Assembly (NCBI RefSeq): GCF_015999335.1 | Contig: NZ_JAEACP010000027.1 | Location: 1-52,702, forward strand | Source of the DNA: Tabrizicola soli | GTDB taxonomy: Bacteria; Pseudomonadota; Alphaproteobacteria; Rhodobacterales; Rhodobacteraceae | Direction of reading: 5' to 3' | DNA length: 52,702 bases | Part shown: positions 7,571 to 15,188 of the stretch, piece after piece | How positions within the stretch are numbered: the stretch's first letter is position 1 | Layout: every line of letters begins with the position of its first letter | Notes under the pieces: model-generated | Seen by the model: only the letters and a program-made list of their open reading frames with translations | Told to the model about the DNA's origin: nothing | Database searches by the model: none | Program-made: the position numbers and the translations under genes

Positions 7571-8500
7571 TCACTCTGGGCCATCTTGACCGCGGTCAAG
7601 AAGTTCGCTGATCAGCTGCCGGATGGCGTCTTCAACGCGCGGGGCAAGGTCAGCGTCCACATCGATGGTGATGCGGTTGCCTTTGCGGCCGATCTTCACG
7701 CGCCCACCTTGCTCAACCTTGGGTGTAGTTGCCTTGGTGGCCGTGAGCAGCGTAACCGCTGCGTCAAGTCGGTCTGGGCCTGGCAAGTTGCGGGGGATTT
7801 CACGGGCAACTTCTCTGGCTCTCGCGATGTCCTTCTCGCACAGCCTGAAAAGCTTCTCCCAGACTCGCCGACCAACGCCATGTGCAGGTCCGATTGCATG
7901 GATCAGCTCCATCGGAATGCCGGTGGCGATACGGTTCATCCGCGAGACGAGCGACTCGTCGATCTGAAGTGCCCGATAGGCGATGGTCTGGGCGTTCTTG
8001 CGTGTCTCGTCAGTTTTACCAAGTTCCCGAATGATCCCAGCGACGAACAGGGCCCTCTCGATAAACGAGGGGTCTTGGCGGGCATTGTTCTCTACGCCCT
8101 GGGCGATCAGTGCTTCCTCTTCGGTCATCTCCATGACCGTGGCGCGCACTTTCTGACCAAGTTCACGACAGGCGAGAAGCCTGCGGCGTCCATAGACGAT
8201 TTCAAGTGCCCCGTCTTGGGTTCGGCGGACAAGAACCGGAACCTTTTGCCCGTGCTCACGGATCGACGCGACGAGCTCCTCGAGGCCATCGCTCGGATCG
8301 ATGCGATCCATGACCGCGGACATTCGCACAGTGCTCGGGTCGATCAAGCGCGTGGCGTGTTTGTCTTCTTCCAACACCGATGCTTGCGCTCGAGCAACAG
8401 TTGGGCTCGTGCGCTTCAGATCGAACTCCGCATCCTCATCCGACGTTGACGCTTTACCCATCGCGTTCTTGAGTGAGTCCCCAAAGACCTTACGCGCCAT
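7571..8500 (-). CDS. repB: partition protein RepB (ParB family)
   Basis: This 309-aa centromere-binding protein starts MARKVFGDSLKNAMGKA, typical of RepB. The ParB box lies near residues 95-105 (EIVYGRRRLLACREL) and the ENxxR signature near 134-140 (GVENNARQDPS). A helix-turn-helix follows (AYRALQIDESLVSRMNRIA). RepB binds parS and stimulates RepA ATPase for plasmid segregation. The ATG at 8500 overlaps the repA stop by 11 bases, so the two are translationally coupled. The third parS copy lies inside the last codons of this gene, so the C-terminal sequence LLDRGQDGPE is partly dictated by the palindrome. Confidence 0.93.
   Translation of the reverse strand: MARKVFGDSLKNAMGKASTSDEDAEFDLKRTSPTVARAQASVLEEDKHATRLIDPSTVRMSAVMDRIDPSDGLEELVASIREHGQKVPVLVRRTQDGALEIVYGRRRLLACRELGQKVRATVMEMTEEEALIAQGVENNARQDPSFIERALFVAGIIRELGKTDETRKNAQTIAYRALQIDESLVSRMNRIATGIPMELIHAIGPAHGVGRRVWEKLFRLCEKDIARAREVAREIPRNLPGPDRLDAAVTLLTATKATTPKVEQGGRVKIGRKGNRITIDVDADLAPRVEDAIRQLISELLDRGQDGPE
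7584..7601. repeat. parS-like palindrome, copy 3, inside the repB 3' end
   Basis: This exact 18-bp copy, TCTTGACCGCGGTCAAGA, is embedded in the coding sequence of repB and encodes the residues LDRGQD near its C-terminus. Its conservation inside a coding frame argues that the sequence is selected as DNA. Confidence 0.82.
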
Positions 8501-9671
8501 GACTACGCCCCCATGCCTTGAGGATTTCGCGCTCAACTTCGTCGGTCACGCGTGAAACGGACTCGATCGCACGCTCGTATGTTCTGCGGTTCACGTCGCG
8601 AGGTTCGACCTCAAAGATGCTCTGCTGGGTGTTTGCGGCATCACCTACCGCCGTCGACTTCAGGAACTCGGCCGGGAGGACCGCATCGCCAAGGACTGTC
8701 CGAAGCAGAGAAGAGATCTGGACCTGTGGACCGTCGGTGTTCTCGTACCGGGTGATCAGCACCCGAACGAAGTTCAGGCCGTGCTCGGGAGCATGCGCCT
8801 CGACGACGCCCATCAGGTTGCTCGCCATGCCGAGAAAGCTTGCCAGAGACATCACATCAAGCATGGACGCGTTGAGCGGGATCAGGACCCCAGTGGAAGC
8901 AAAGAGGGCGGAGATCACCGAGAAGTTCAGCTGCGGCGGGGTGTCGAAGATCACCACATCATATCGGCTCAGGACGGGCTCAAGCGCTTCACGGATCCGA
9001 CTGTGGAAGGTGGTGGCGCCGTGTCTGAAGCTCAAAGCGACCTCGAACTCGTACTCCATGATGTCCATGGAGGCCGGGATCAGATCCACTGTCGGGAAGT
9101 TCGTTTTGCGAATGATATCTGAGGCGGGCAGGGGCCCCTCGGATCGGATCAGATCGTAGGAGGTCGGCATGTCCGGATCGAGCTCGGGGGTAACCCCGAA
9201 CAGGTTTGTCAAACTTGCCTGGCTGTCGAGGTCGATAAGCAGGACCCGATAGCCGCGAAGGCCCAGAAGCTGGCCAACATGAGCAACGGTCGACGTTTTT
9301 GCGGACCCGCCCTTCAGGTTGAAGATCGTCACGACCTGGCACGGTTCGCCGGCTCTTCTGTGAGGGTGTTCATCGGGCTTGATCCTACCCGTCTCAAGAA
9401 GGACGCGTTGGGCTTCGACCATGTCCTCGGCAGAGAAGCTGCGGCGGTTGCCACCCTCGAGGATGCCTTCCGGAAAGCCTTCGAGATTTGACACATGATG
9501 GCGGAAGGTGTTCTGGTTGATCCGAAGCAGATCGGCGGCTTCCCGCATCGCGAAGCGACGGAGACCCTTCTGGGCATCCGGTGGGAACGTCTCCTGCGCA
9601 TGTTCACGCAACCGGCTCCCGAGCCGCTTGGACATGACATCGAATCTTTGAGAGGCCCGTATCCCGCTCAT
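8490..9671 (-). CDS. repA: partition ATPase RepA (ParA family)
   Basis: This 393-aa ParA-type ATPase has a long N-terminal DNA-binding extension with a MerR-like HTH (FAMREAADLLRINQNTFRHH near residues 40-60). The deviant Walker A motif KGGSAKTS lies near residue 119. The Walker A' motif LLIDLDSQASL lies near 144, and the Walker B motif VVIFDTPPQLN near 235. RepA drives plasmid segregation together with RepB and represses the repABC operon with it. I chose the ATG at 9671 (MSGIRASQRF); one at 9683 is also possible. It is the first gene of the operon and its promoter should lie in 9672-9928. Confidence 0.93.
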   Translation of the reverse strand: MSGIRASQRFDVMSKRLGSRLREHAQETFPPDAQKGLRRFAMREAADLLRINQNTFRHHVSNLEGFPEGILEGGNRRSFSAEDMVEAQRVLLETGRIKPDEHPHRRAGEPCQVVTIFNLKGGSAKTSTVAHVGQLLGLRGYRVLLIDLDSQASLTNLFGVTPELDPDMPTSYDLIRSEGPLPASDIIRKTNFPTVDLIPASMDIMEYEFEVALSFRHGATTFHSRIREALEPVLSRYDVVIFDTPPQLNFSVISALFASTGVLIPLNASMLDVMSLASFLGMASNLMGVVEAHAPEHGLNFVRVLITRYENTDGPQVQISSLLRTVLGDAVLPAEFLKSTAVGDAANTQQSIFEVEPRDVNRRTYERAIESVSRVTDEVEREILKAWGRSHGA

Positions 9672-9928
9672 CACTGCCCTCAAGTCTTTATTGTTTTGTA
9701 GACCTTAACAGTTTTGGCGCGTAAATCCAGCCCAATCCGTTGAGCGGACTGGAGGTGTTGAGATGGCTGATTCCTGACGAGAGAAAACCGTGAAGTATCA
9801 GCGTCTTGGGCAACCTTGTTCGCAGAGCACTTCAACAGTTCGTAGCCCGCGATGTCGTGGCCACAACATGTATTGTCGGCGTCTACGTGACGCGGATATT
9901 CAGAATCGCGCGACCGATTCCCACGACT

Positions 9929-10790
9929 TCATTCAAGCAGCCCCAGCCTCTCAGCCCGCTCCAGGAGCATCTTCACTGAGGAGGGTTGCCAGCTTGTCCG
10001 GCCGCGAGGTGTGCGCTCCCGCATCGCTTCCAGTCGGTTGCAGATCGCCTGAAGCGTGATGGTTGGATCCGCGCCCTTGATGGCGGCGACGATGGCGGGC
10101 AGGCGGTCGTCGGTTTCGCGGCGGCCGGCGCGGTCCAGTACCGTGGGCGGTAGGAAGCCGTCCCGCACATAGGCGTTGACCGCGCGCAAAAGGCGGCTTT
10201 GCGTCCATTGGCGCTCGCGGGGCAGGGGGCCGTTGACGATGCGCAGCACGTCCTCCCAAGCCATGTCGGGCCGCAGGCGGCGCACATGCGGAACCCAGTC
10301 CTGCGCGGTTTCATTGAGCCGCTCCATATAGCCGTCCTGTCGCGCAAGCCGCACCTTTCGCAGTGCCGCCGGATCCCGGGCGCGCAGGCCCGGATTCCCG
10401 CCAACCCGGCCTTTGGTTCGTGCGCTGGCCAGCCCGGCCTTGGTCCGTTCGCGGATCAGGGCCCGCTCGAACTCGGCCGCGGCGCCCAGGACCTGGAGGG
10501 TGAACTTGCCCTGCGGGGAGGACGTGTCGATCGGGTCCATGAGGGAGCGGAAGAAGGCGCCCCTGGCTTCTAGCCGTTCAATCACCTCGAGGAGGTGCGA
10601 CAGTGACCGCGCCAGACGGTCGATGCGCACCACGACCAGCGTATCGCCCTTCCCGATCCGCTCGAGCACGCGGGCCAACACGGGCCGTGCGCGGTTGCCG
10701 CCCGAGGCCTGCTCCTCGTGGATCTCGACGCAGCCCGCGGATTTCAGGGCCTGCGACTGGGGCAGGGGGGTCTGATCCTCGGTCGAGACG
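9929..10790 (-). pseudogene. serine resolvase/invertase, 5' end removed by transposon insertion
   Basis: The reading frame gives STEDQTPLPQSQALKSAGC, then the resolvase core with RIDRLARSLSHLLEVIERL and GAAAEFERALIRERTKAGLA, and a long C-terminal region (ETAQDWVPHVRRLRP) typical of Tn3-family resolvases with an extended tail. The expected start (about eight codons up to GYAR) is missing. At 10790 the frame passes straight into the left end of the TniABQ transposon. Upstream, in frame, a TAA at 10853-10855 occurs before any ATG, GTG or TTG, so the catalytic serine cannot be translated from a normal start. The first internal start, a GTG at 10681, gives 250 residues without that serine. I therefore call it inactivated. 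Confidence 0.82.
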
Positions 10791-10905
10791 TGTCGCGTAG
10801 CCCTTAAATGCGGTATACGAAAGTCAACAAAATCAATGCGGCGGCTTTGCCATTAAACATGGTATCTTGCCTTTAAATCCGACATTCTTGCCGTTAAATC
10901 TGACA
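10791..10905. repeat. left-end repeat array of the TniABQ transposon
   Basis: Four related units are visible: the terminal TGTCGCGTAGCCCTTAAATG at 10791-10810, TTTGCCATTAAACATGG at 10846-10862, CTTGCCTTTAAATCCGACA at 10866-10884 and CTTGCCGTTAAATCTGACA at 10887-10905. The last two are spaced exactly 21 bases apart. The common core is GCCNTTAAA. These are probable TniA binding sites. Confidence 0.82.
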
Positions 10906-10936
10906 CAAGGTTCACGGGGTTGGGCGGTTGGTAGCG

Positions 10937-12571
10937 ATGGAAGGTAATGACGAAGACTGTGGCGATGCTGGTGCTGAGGCGCTGCGCCGGGCATCGGTCC
11001 TTCGACCGCTTGTACAGGCGTATCTCAATGGCACCGGGAGCTTGGAAAGCGGTATACGTGATGCAGTCTGGGAGCTTGGCGTCAGCAGGACCACAGTCTG
11101 GCGCTGGATCCGACGGCTTGCAGCAGAGGGTGGCCGGACAAGCGCTCTCGTTCCCCGCAAACGCGGGCGACGCAACGGGTCGGTCATGGTGCCCGGTGAT
11201 GTCGAAGGCATCATCGAAGAGCATCTTACTCGATACTACCTTCGGCGAGAACGCCCCAGCCTGGCGCGAGTTGTGTCAGAAATCCGCAGCGCCTGCCGTG
11301 AGCGGGGGCTTCAGCCGCCGACGCGCCGTACCGTTCAGCGGCGGCTTGATGCGATGGATACCCGCGAAGTCATGAAAGCGCGCGAGGGCGCAAAAGCAGC
11401 GCGCCAAAGGTTTGCGCCGGTGACGGGAAGGAACAGATCAGAACGACCGCTGGACGTTGTGCAGATCGATCACACACCAGCGGACATCATCCTTGTCGAC
11501 AGTTTCGAGCGCAAACCCATCGGTCGACCTTGGGTGACCTTGGCGATCGACATCGCCACGCGCATGGTGACGGGATACCACGTCAGCTTTGAAGCGCCGT
11601 CTCGCCTTTCGGTGGCCTTGTGCCTCACGCGGGCCGTCGCCCCCAAAGCAGAGTTTCTGGCTGACCTCGAGTGTAATGTCTCGTGGCCCGCGCAGGGCAA
11701 GCCGGTCAGCATTCACGTCGATAATGGCCGCGATTTTCGGTCACGCGCCTTTCAATCGGCCTGTGCCGAATGGGGGATCAATCTGGTCTATCGACCGCCG
11801 GGAAGCCCTCACTTTGGTGGGCATGTCGAGCGGCTGATCGGGACCATGATGGGCGCGGTGCATCTCCTGCCGGGAACAACGCAGTCGTCGGTCGCGGCCA
11901 AGGGCGGCTATGATGCCGAAGGCATGGCTGCGATGACCTTGGGCGAATTCGATCGATGGTTTGCCTTGGAAATCTGTCGCTACAACAACAGCATCCATTC
12001 GAGCCTTGGCTGCACACCTGCCGCCAAGTGGGAAGCGCTCGCCGGTGAAATGGCCGGCGACATCCCCTTCGACATGGAGGCGTTTCGGGTGAGTTTCCTG
12101 CCAAGTGAGCAGCGGCAGGTGCGTCGTGACGGCATCCATCTTTTCGACCTGCGCTACTGGTCCGACGCCCTCGCGGGCTATGTCGGTCGTCGGGACGGAA
12201 AGGTGGTCGTCCGCTACGATCCCCGCGACCTCTCGGCCGTCTGGGTCGAACTGGACGGCGGCAGATGTGTCGAGGCCCGGTACCGCAACCTGGAAATCCC
12301 GCCGGTGTCGCTCTGGGAATACCGCGAGGCCATGCAAAAGGCACGGGCCATGGGGAAGGTGGGGGCGAATGAATTGATCCTCGCCGAATTGATCCGGCAG
12401 CAACGCCAAATCGAGGGTGAAAGCCGCGCGCTAACCAAGGCAGAGCGCCGATTTCGTGAAAGGAATTCTTCGATGAAGGGTCCGGCCGCCGATGATCGGG
12501 CGTCGGAGGGGCTGCGACCGGTCGACACGGGTGATAAATCGCGCCCCATGTTTAAAGTGGAGCGTTGGTGA
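10937..12571 (+). CDS. tniA: transposase TniA (DDE, TnsB/Mu-type)
   Basis: This 544-aa DDE transposase has an N-terminal HTH (GVSRTTVWRWIRRL near residues 48-61). A second DNA-binding region follows near 108-140 (RPSLARVVSEIRSAC). The integrase core has aspartates in VVQIDHTP (about D178) and HVDNGRDF (about D262) and the glutamate in GGHVERLIGTM (about E298). A C-terminal Mu-type beta-barrel follows (YVGRRDGKVVVRYDP). It joins transposon ends to target DNA and works with TniB and TniQ. I chose the ATG at 10937; a TTG nine bases earlier is less likely. The stop TGA overlaps the tniB start region. The full DDE triad suggests an active enzyme. Confidence 0.94.
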   Translation: MEGNDEDCGDAGAEALRRASVLRPLVQAYLNGTGSLESGIRDAVWELGVSRTTVWRWIRRLAAEGGRTSALVPRKRGRRNGSVMVPGDVEGIIEEHLTRYYLRRERPSLARVVSEIRSACRERGLQPPTRRTVQRRLDAMDTREVMKAREGAKAARQRFAPVTGRNRSERPLDVVQIDHTPADIILVDSFERKPIGRPWVTLAIDIATRMVTGYHVSFEAPSRLSVALCLTRAVAPKAEFLADLECNVSWPAQGKPVSIHVDNGRDFRSRAFQSACAEWGINLVYRPPGSPHFGGHVERLIGTMMGAVHLLPGTTQSSVAAKGGYDAEGMAAMTLGEFDRWFALEICRYNNSIHSSLGCTPAAKWEALAGEMAGDIPFDMEAFRVSFLPSEQRQVRRDGIHLFDLRYWSDALAGYVGRRDGKVVVRYDPRDLSAVWVELDGGRCVEARYRNLEIPPVSLWEYREAMQKARAMGKVGANELILAELIRQQRQIEGESRALTKAERRFRERNSSMKGPAADDRASEGLRPVDTGDKSRPMFKVERW

Positions 12572-12572
12572 A

Positions 12573-13451
12573 TTGAGGGCAGAAATAATAGAAGACGGTC
12601 GTATCGCTCTCATTCAATCGGACATCTGGATCGGCTTTCCGCGGGCCGAACAAGTGCTGGACCGGCTGCAAGGCCTCATCGAGATGCCACGGCAGACTCG
12701 AATGCCGGGCCTTCTCGTGCATGGGGCATCTGGCATCGGCAAGACGATGATCGCCCGCAACCTGTCGCGCAGGTACGCGCCGGAATACGATCCGGAATCA
12801 GGTATCACGCGCACTCCGCTGCTTCTTTTGCAGGCACCACCAGCCCCAGACGAGCGGCGGTTCTATATGCACATCCTCGCTGCCGTCGGCGCTCCGTCAT
12901 CGGCGCTAAGCTTGCGGGCGCAAAGTGTCGCCTCGCTTGAGGTCCGCGTTGTTGGCCTTCTTCGCGACCTCGGGCTTCGGATGATCATGATCGACGAAGT
13001 TCACAACCTCCTCGCGGGAACCCATCGCGAACAACGCCGGTTCCTCAATGTTCTGAGGTATCTCAGCAACGAATTGGAGGCGTCGCTGGTTTGCTTCGGC
13101 GTCAGCGAAGCGGTCGATGCTATTCGCGGCGATGTCCAACTCGCGCGACGCCTGGACGAACACCACCTGCCAAACTGGCGCGACGATGCCGAGTTCTCGG
13201 ACATGATCCAGACCCTGATCGCGGCCATGCCGCTTGCGAAGAAGTCCAATCTGAAGGTTAAATCGCTCAAGCAGATATTGGCGCTGACCGGCGGGGTGAC
13301 CTCGCGGATATTTTCCTTGGTCAAGGACCTATCCATCGACGCAATCGTCACGGGCCAAGAATGCATCACCGACGATGCAGTCGCAAAATGGACGCCCGTT
13401 TGGTCGCGCCATGCGAAAACCCAGCGACGGCTCGAGAAGGCCGGAGCTTGA
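12573..13451 (+). CDS. tniB: transposition ATPase TniB (AAA+, TnsC-like)
   Basis: About 292 residues. Walker A is GASGIGKT near residues 51-58 and Walker B is MIMIDEVHNLL near 138-145. An AAA+ core continues to about residue 215, with a C-terminal lid (LALTGGVTSRIFSLVK). The protein marks target DNA and activates TniA, as TnsC does in Tn7. No ATG lies at the beginning; I chose the TTG at 12573, immediately after the tniA stop at 12571, because homology begins near EIIEDGRIALIQSDIWIGFP. An earlier start at 12492 would overlap tniA by 80 bases. Start is therefore uncertain. Confidence 0.9.
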   Translation: MRAEIIEDGRIALIQSDIWIGFPRAEQVLDRLQGLIEMPRQTRMPGLLVHGASGIGKTMIARNLSRRYAPEYDPESGITRTPLLLLQAPPAPDERRFYMHILAAVGAPSSALSLRAQSVASLEVRVVGLLRDLGLRMIMIDEVHNLLAGTHREQRRFLNVLRYLSNELEASLVCFGVSEAVDAIRGDVQLARRLDEHHLPNWRDDAEFSDMIQTLIAAMPLAKKSNLKVKSLKQILALTGGVTSRIFSLVKDLSIDAIVTGQECITDDAVAKWTPVWSRHAKTQRRLEKAGA

Positions 13452-14245
13452 AACAGCGCCCGTTGCCGAAAACTGTCACGCCTCTCGCAGATGAACTGCT
13501 TTCTGGATGGCTGACGCGACTGGCGGTCGCCAACCACTGCGAGGTCGACGAGCTCCTGGCGCATATTGGAGTCGATACTCGACAGGTCGCCATGCTGGAT
13601 TTTGAGGTTGAGGTGGCCGCGACCACAGCAGAAAAGATATCGATTGCGGCCCGTGTTGCCGCTGAAACTGTGCAATCCCTTACCTTTGGGACAATGACCC
13701 AGACCGAAGCCCTGATGACGGCGCAGGTTGCGTTCCAGTCATGTCCCGACTGCTCTCGGCGTGGCATTGCGCTCAAACAGTGGCGGAAATTATGGGCATT
13801 CGACTGCCAGATCTGCGGCACCCGACTCCTTTCGATCCTCATCAAGCCTGATCGCAGCCGAATATCCGAACAGCTGGTTCGTCGTGCTCGAAGCGGGGCA
13901 GGGCTGCTCGAAAGTGCGGTAACGTCCAACTGCGCCAACAAACTTAGACGCGCCATGCGGGCGGCCACCTATGCCAAGGCGCTCAAGTCCGTTCGCGCCG
14001 ATACGGCCTTTGCCCTTCAAAGTCCCAGACCCGACGTGAGACTCTTTTGCCTTGCCGCCATCGCCGCGGCTCAGTCACGTCCACTGGCCAAAGCGGCAAT
14101 GTTCAGCACTGGCCTCGATGGGTACGCAAGAGTTGCCTTGCTTCGTGCGTTCGAAAAAGAGCCCCGCCTTCTTGCCGCAGTTGACCGGATCGCACTGCGA
14201 AACAGGGAAAGACCCCGACGAGCGGCGACTGAATGCCACGTTTAA
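13448..14245 (+). CDS. tniQ: target-selection protein TniQ
   Basis: About 265 residues beginning with a TTG that overlaps the tniB stop (TTGA). The N-terminal signature PLADELLSGWLTRLAVANHC is diagnostic for TniQ/TnsD. A zinc-binding pair of knuckles follows, with CPDCSRRGIALKQW and CQICGTRL near residues 97-130. TniQ guides TniB and TniA to the target; related proteins bind CRISPR effectors in some Tn7-like elements, but no cas gene is present here. The TAA stop lies inside the inner repeat of the right end (14235-14252), so the gene runs directly into the transposon end and no space is left for a resolvase or cargo. Confidence 0.92.
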   Translation: MKQRPLPKTVTPLADELLSGWLTRLAVANHCEVDELLAHIGVDTRQVAMLDFEVEVAATTAEKISIAARVAAETVQSLTFGTMTQTEALMTAQVAFQSCPDCSRRGIALKQWRKLWAFDCQICGTRLLSILIKPDRSRISEQLVRRARSGAGLLESAVTSNCANKLRRAMRAATYAKALKSVRADTAFALQSPRPDVRLFCLAAIAAAQSRPLAKAAMFSTGLDGYARVALLRAFEKEPRLLAAVDRIALRNRERPRRAATECHV

Positions 14246-14299
14246 GGGCAACAAACGTCGCTCAACGCGCAGTGTGCCGGATTTAAAGGCAACGCGACA
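14235..14299. repeat. right-end repeat array of the TniABQ transposon
   Basis: Two units are visible: GCCACGTTTAAGGGCAAC at 14235-14252 and the terminal GGATTTAAAGGCAACGCGACA at 14279-14299 (last 20 bases shown elsewhere as the end). The terminal unit is the inverted counterpart of the left end. The spacing of 41 bases between units differs from the left end, which gives the element asymmetric ends, as in Tn7-type transposons. Confidence 0.8.
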
Positions 14300-15069
14300 T
14301 CGAGGCCGCCGACCTCAGCTGGTTCGCGGGTGACCGCATCGGCCCGGATCGGCTGGCGCTCTGGATCTCCATGCGCAGTTCCGGCTTGCAAGACGACGCC
14401 GCCGCACTCGCGCGTGTCGGTTGGGCGGTACGTCGTCTGACAGGGGGGCCAGGCCCAGAGGTGGACCTGTCTGCCTTCCTTGACCGCCGCGATCCTGAGA
14501 CCATGGCAGATGAAGCCGAGCCCTTCGCGGACCGCGCGGGAGGCTGGCTCGACCTAATGGCGCAAGCCGCCGTTCTTCACCCGATCACTCGCGCCTGCAT
14601 GGGCTTTCATCTGTGGAGCCTCGCCGGGCTTGGTCAGCGCGGCGACCGGATGGAGGCGGCGGTCACGGCAGCGCGTATCGCGGCTAGTGAGGGCAAGGGT
14701 GCTGTATTTTCCCCTCTGGCTATGGGCGGGGCAGGGGGGCTGCGCGCCGGTGGCTCACCCGATGACCGTTTCGCGCGGTGGCTCGACGGGATGGAGACGG
14801 CAGGTCTGACCGCGATGCGGCACCTAGACGATATTGAGGCGTGGTCGGCGCGGGCGGAAGCCGCAATGAGCCCGCTATCGGGCCGCACGCCTCCGGCCTT
14901 GTGTGCTGTGCTGACCGAATGGCCCCTTGTCTCTGCTCCGATGGCCGAGGCCCTGACTGGTGCCAGCCGAGCGGCCGTCCAGCGCAACCTAGCTTGGATG
15001 GAAGCGCGGGGTCTCGTTCGAGAGATGACTGGGCAGGGACGGTATCGGATGTGGCGCGTCGCGAACTGA
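14300..15069 (+). pseudogene. DUF1612/HTH-type protein, 5' truncated by the transposon
   Basis: The open frame enters from the transposon end with IEAADLSWFAGDRIGPDRLA and continues without interruption through MRSSGLQDDAAALARVGWAV to a C-terminal winged-helix segment (APMAEALTGASRAAVQRNLA) and the end GRYRMWRVAN. The pattern resembles the rhizobial and rhodobacterial family with a DUF1612 middle domain and a C-terminal HTH, usually about 350-400 residues. About 256 residues remain, so the N-terminal part is gone. An internal ATG at 14371 could make a 232-residue remnant that still holds the HTH. The missing 5' part is not present on the other side of the transposon. Confidence 0.68.
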
Positions 15070-15188
15070 AGGCCGCGGCAGACTTTGCCGATGTGGTTGG
15101 CGGCAGAGGGGAACTCCCTGAAGGAGTTTCCGCCAGAGGCATCTTCGTTTCGGCGCGGCTTCGGCGGTGATAAGCGGTGACCGAGAGC

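Larger units (their letters stand above)
10791..14299. mobile_element. TniA-TniB-TniQ transposon (Tn5053/Tn402-like), 3.5 kb, no cargo
   Basis: The element begins TGTCGCGTAGCCCTTAAATG at 10791. Its right end, read inward from 14299, begins TGTCGCGTTGCCTTTAAATC, which matches the left end at 17 of 20 positions. Each end holds further copies of a GTTGCC(N)TTAAA-type repeat, as expected for binding sites of a TniA/TnsB-type transposase. Between them lie only tniA, tniB and tniQ; the resolvase usual in this family is missing. The five bases outside each end (AGACG and TCGAG) do not match, so no target duplication remains. It has cut a serine resolvase gene on the left, in keeping with the habit of this family to insert at resolvase/res loci. 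Confidence 0.85.

Noticed and set aside
10783-10787. TCGAG three bases outside the left transposon end, same as the five bases after the right end
   Set aside because: It is not adjacent to the left end, so it is not a proper target duplication; probably chance.
15109-15131. Imperfect hairpin (GGAACTCC/GGAGTTTCC) after the DUF1612-type fragment
   Set aside because: It has a bulge and no T-run; not enough to call a terminator.
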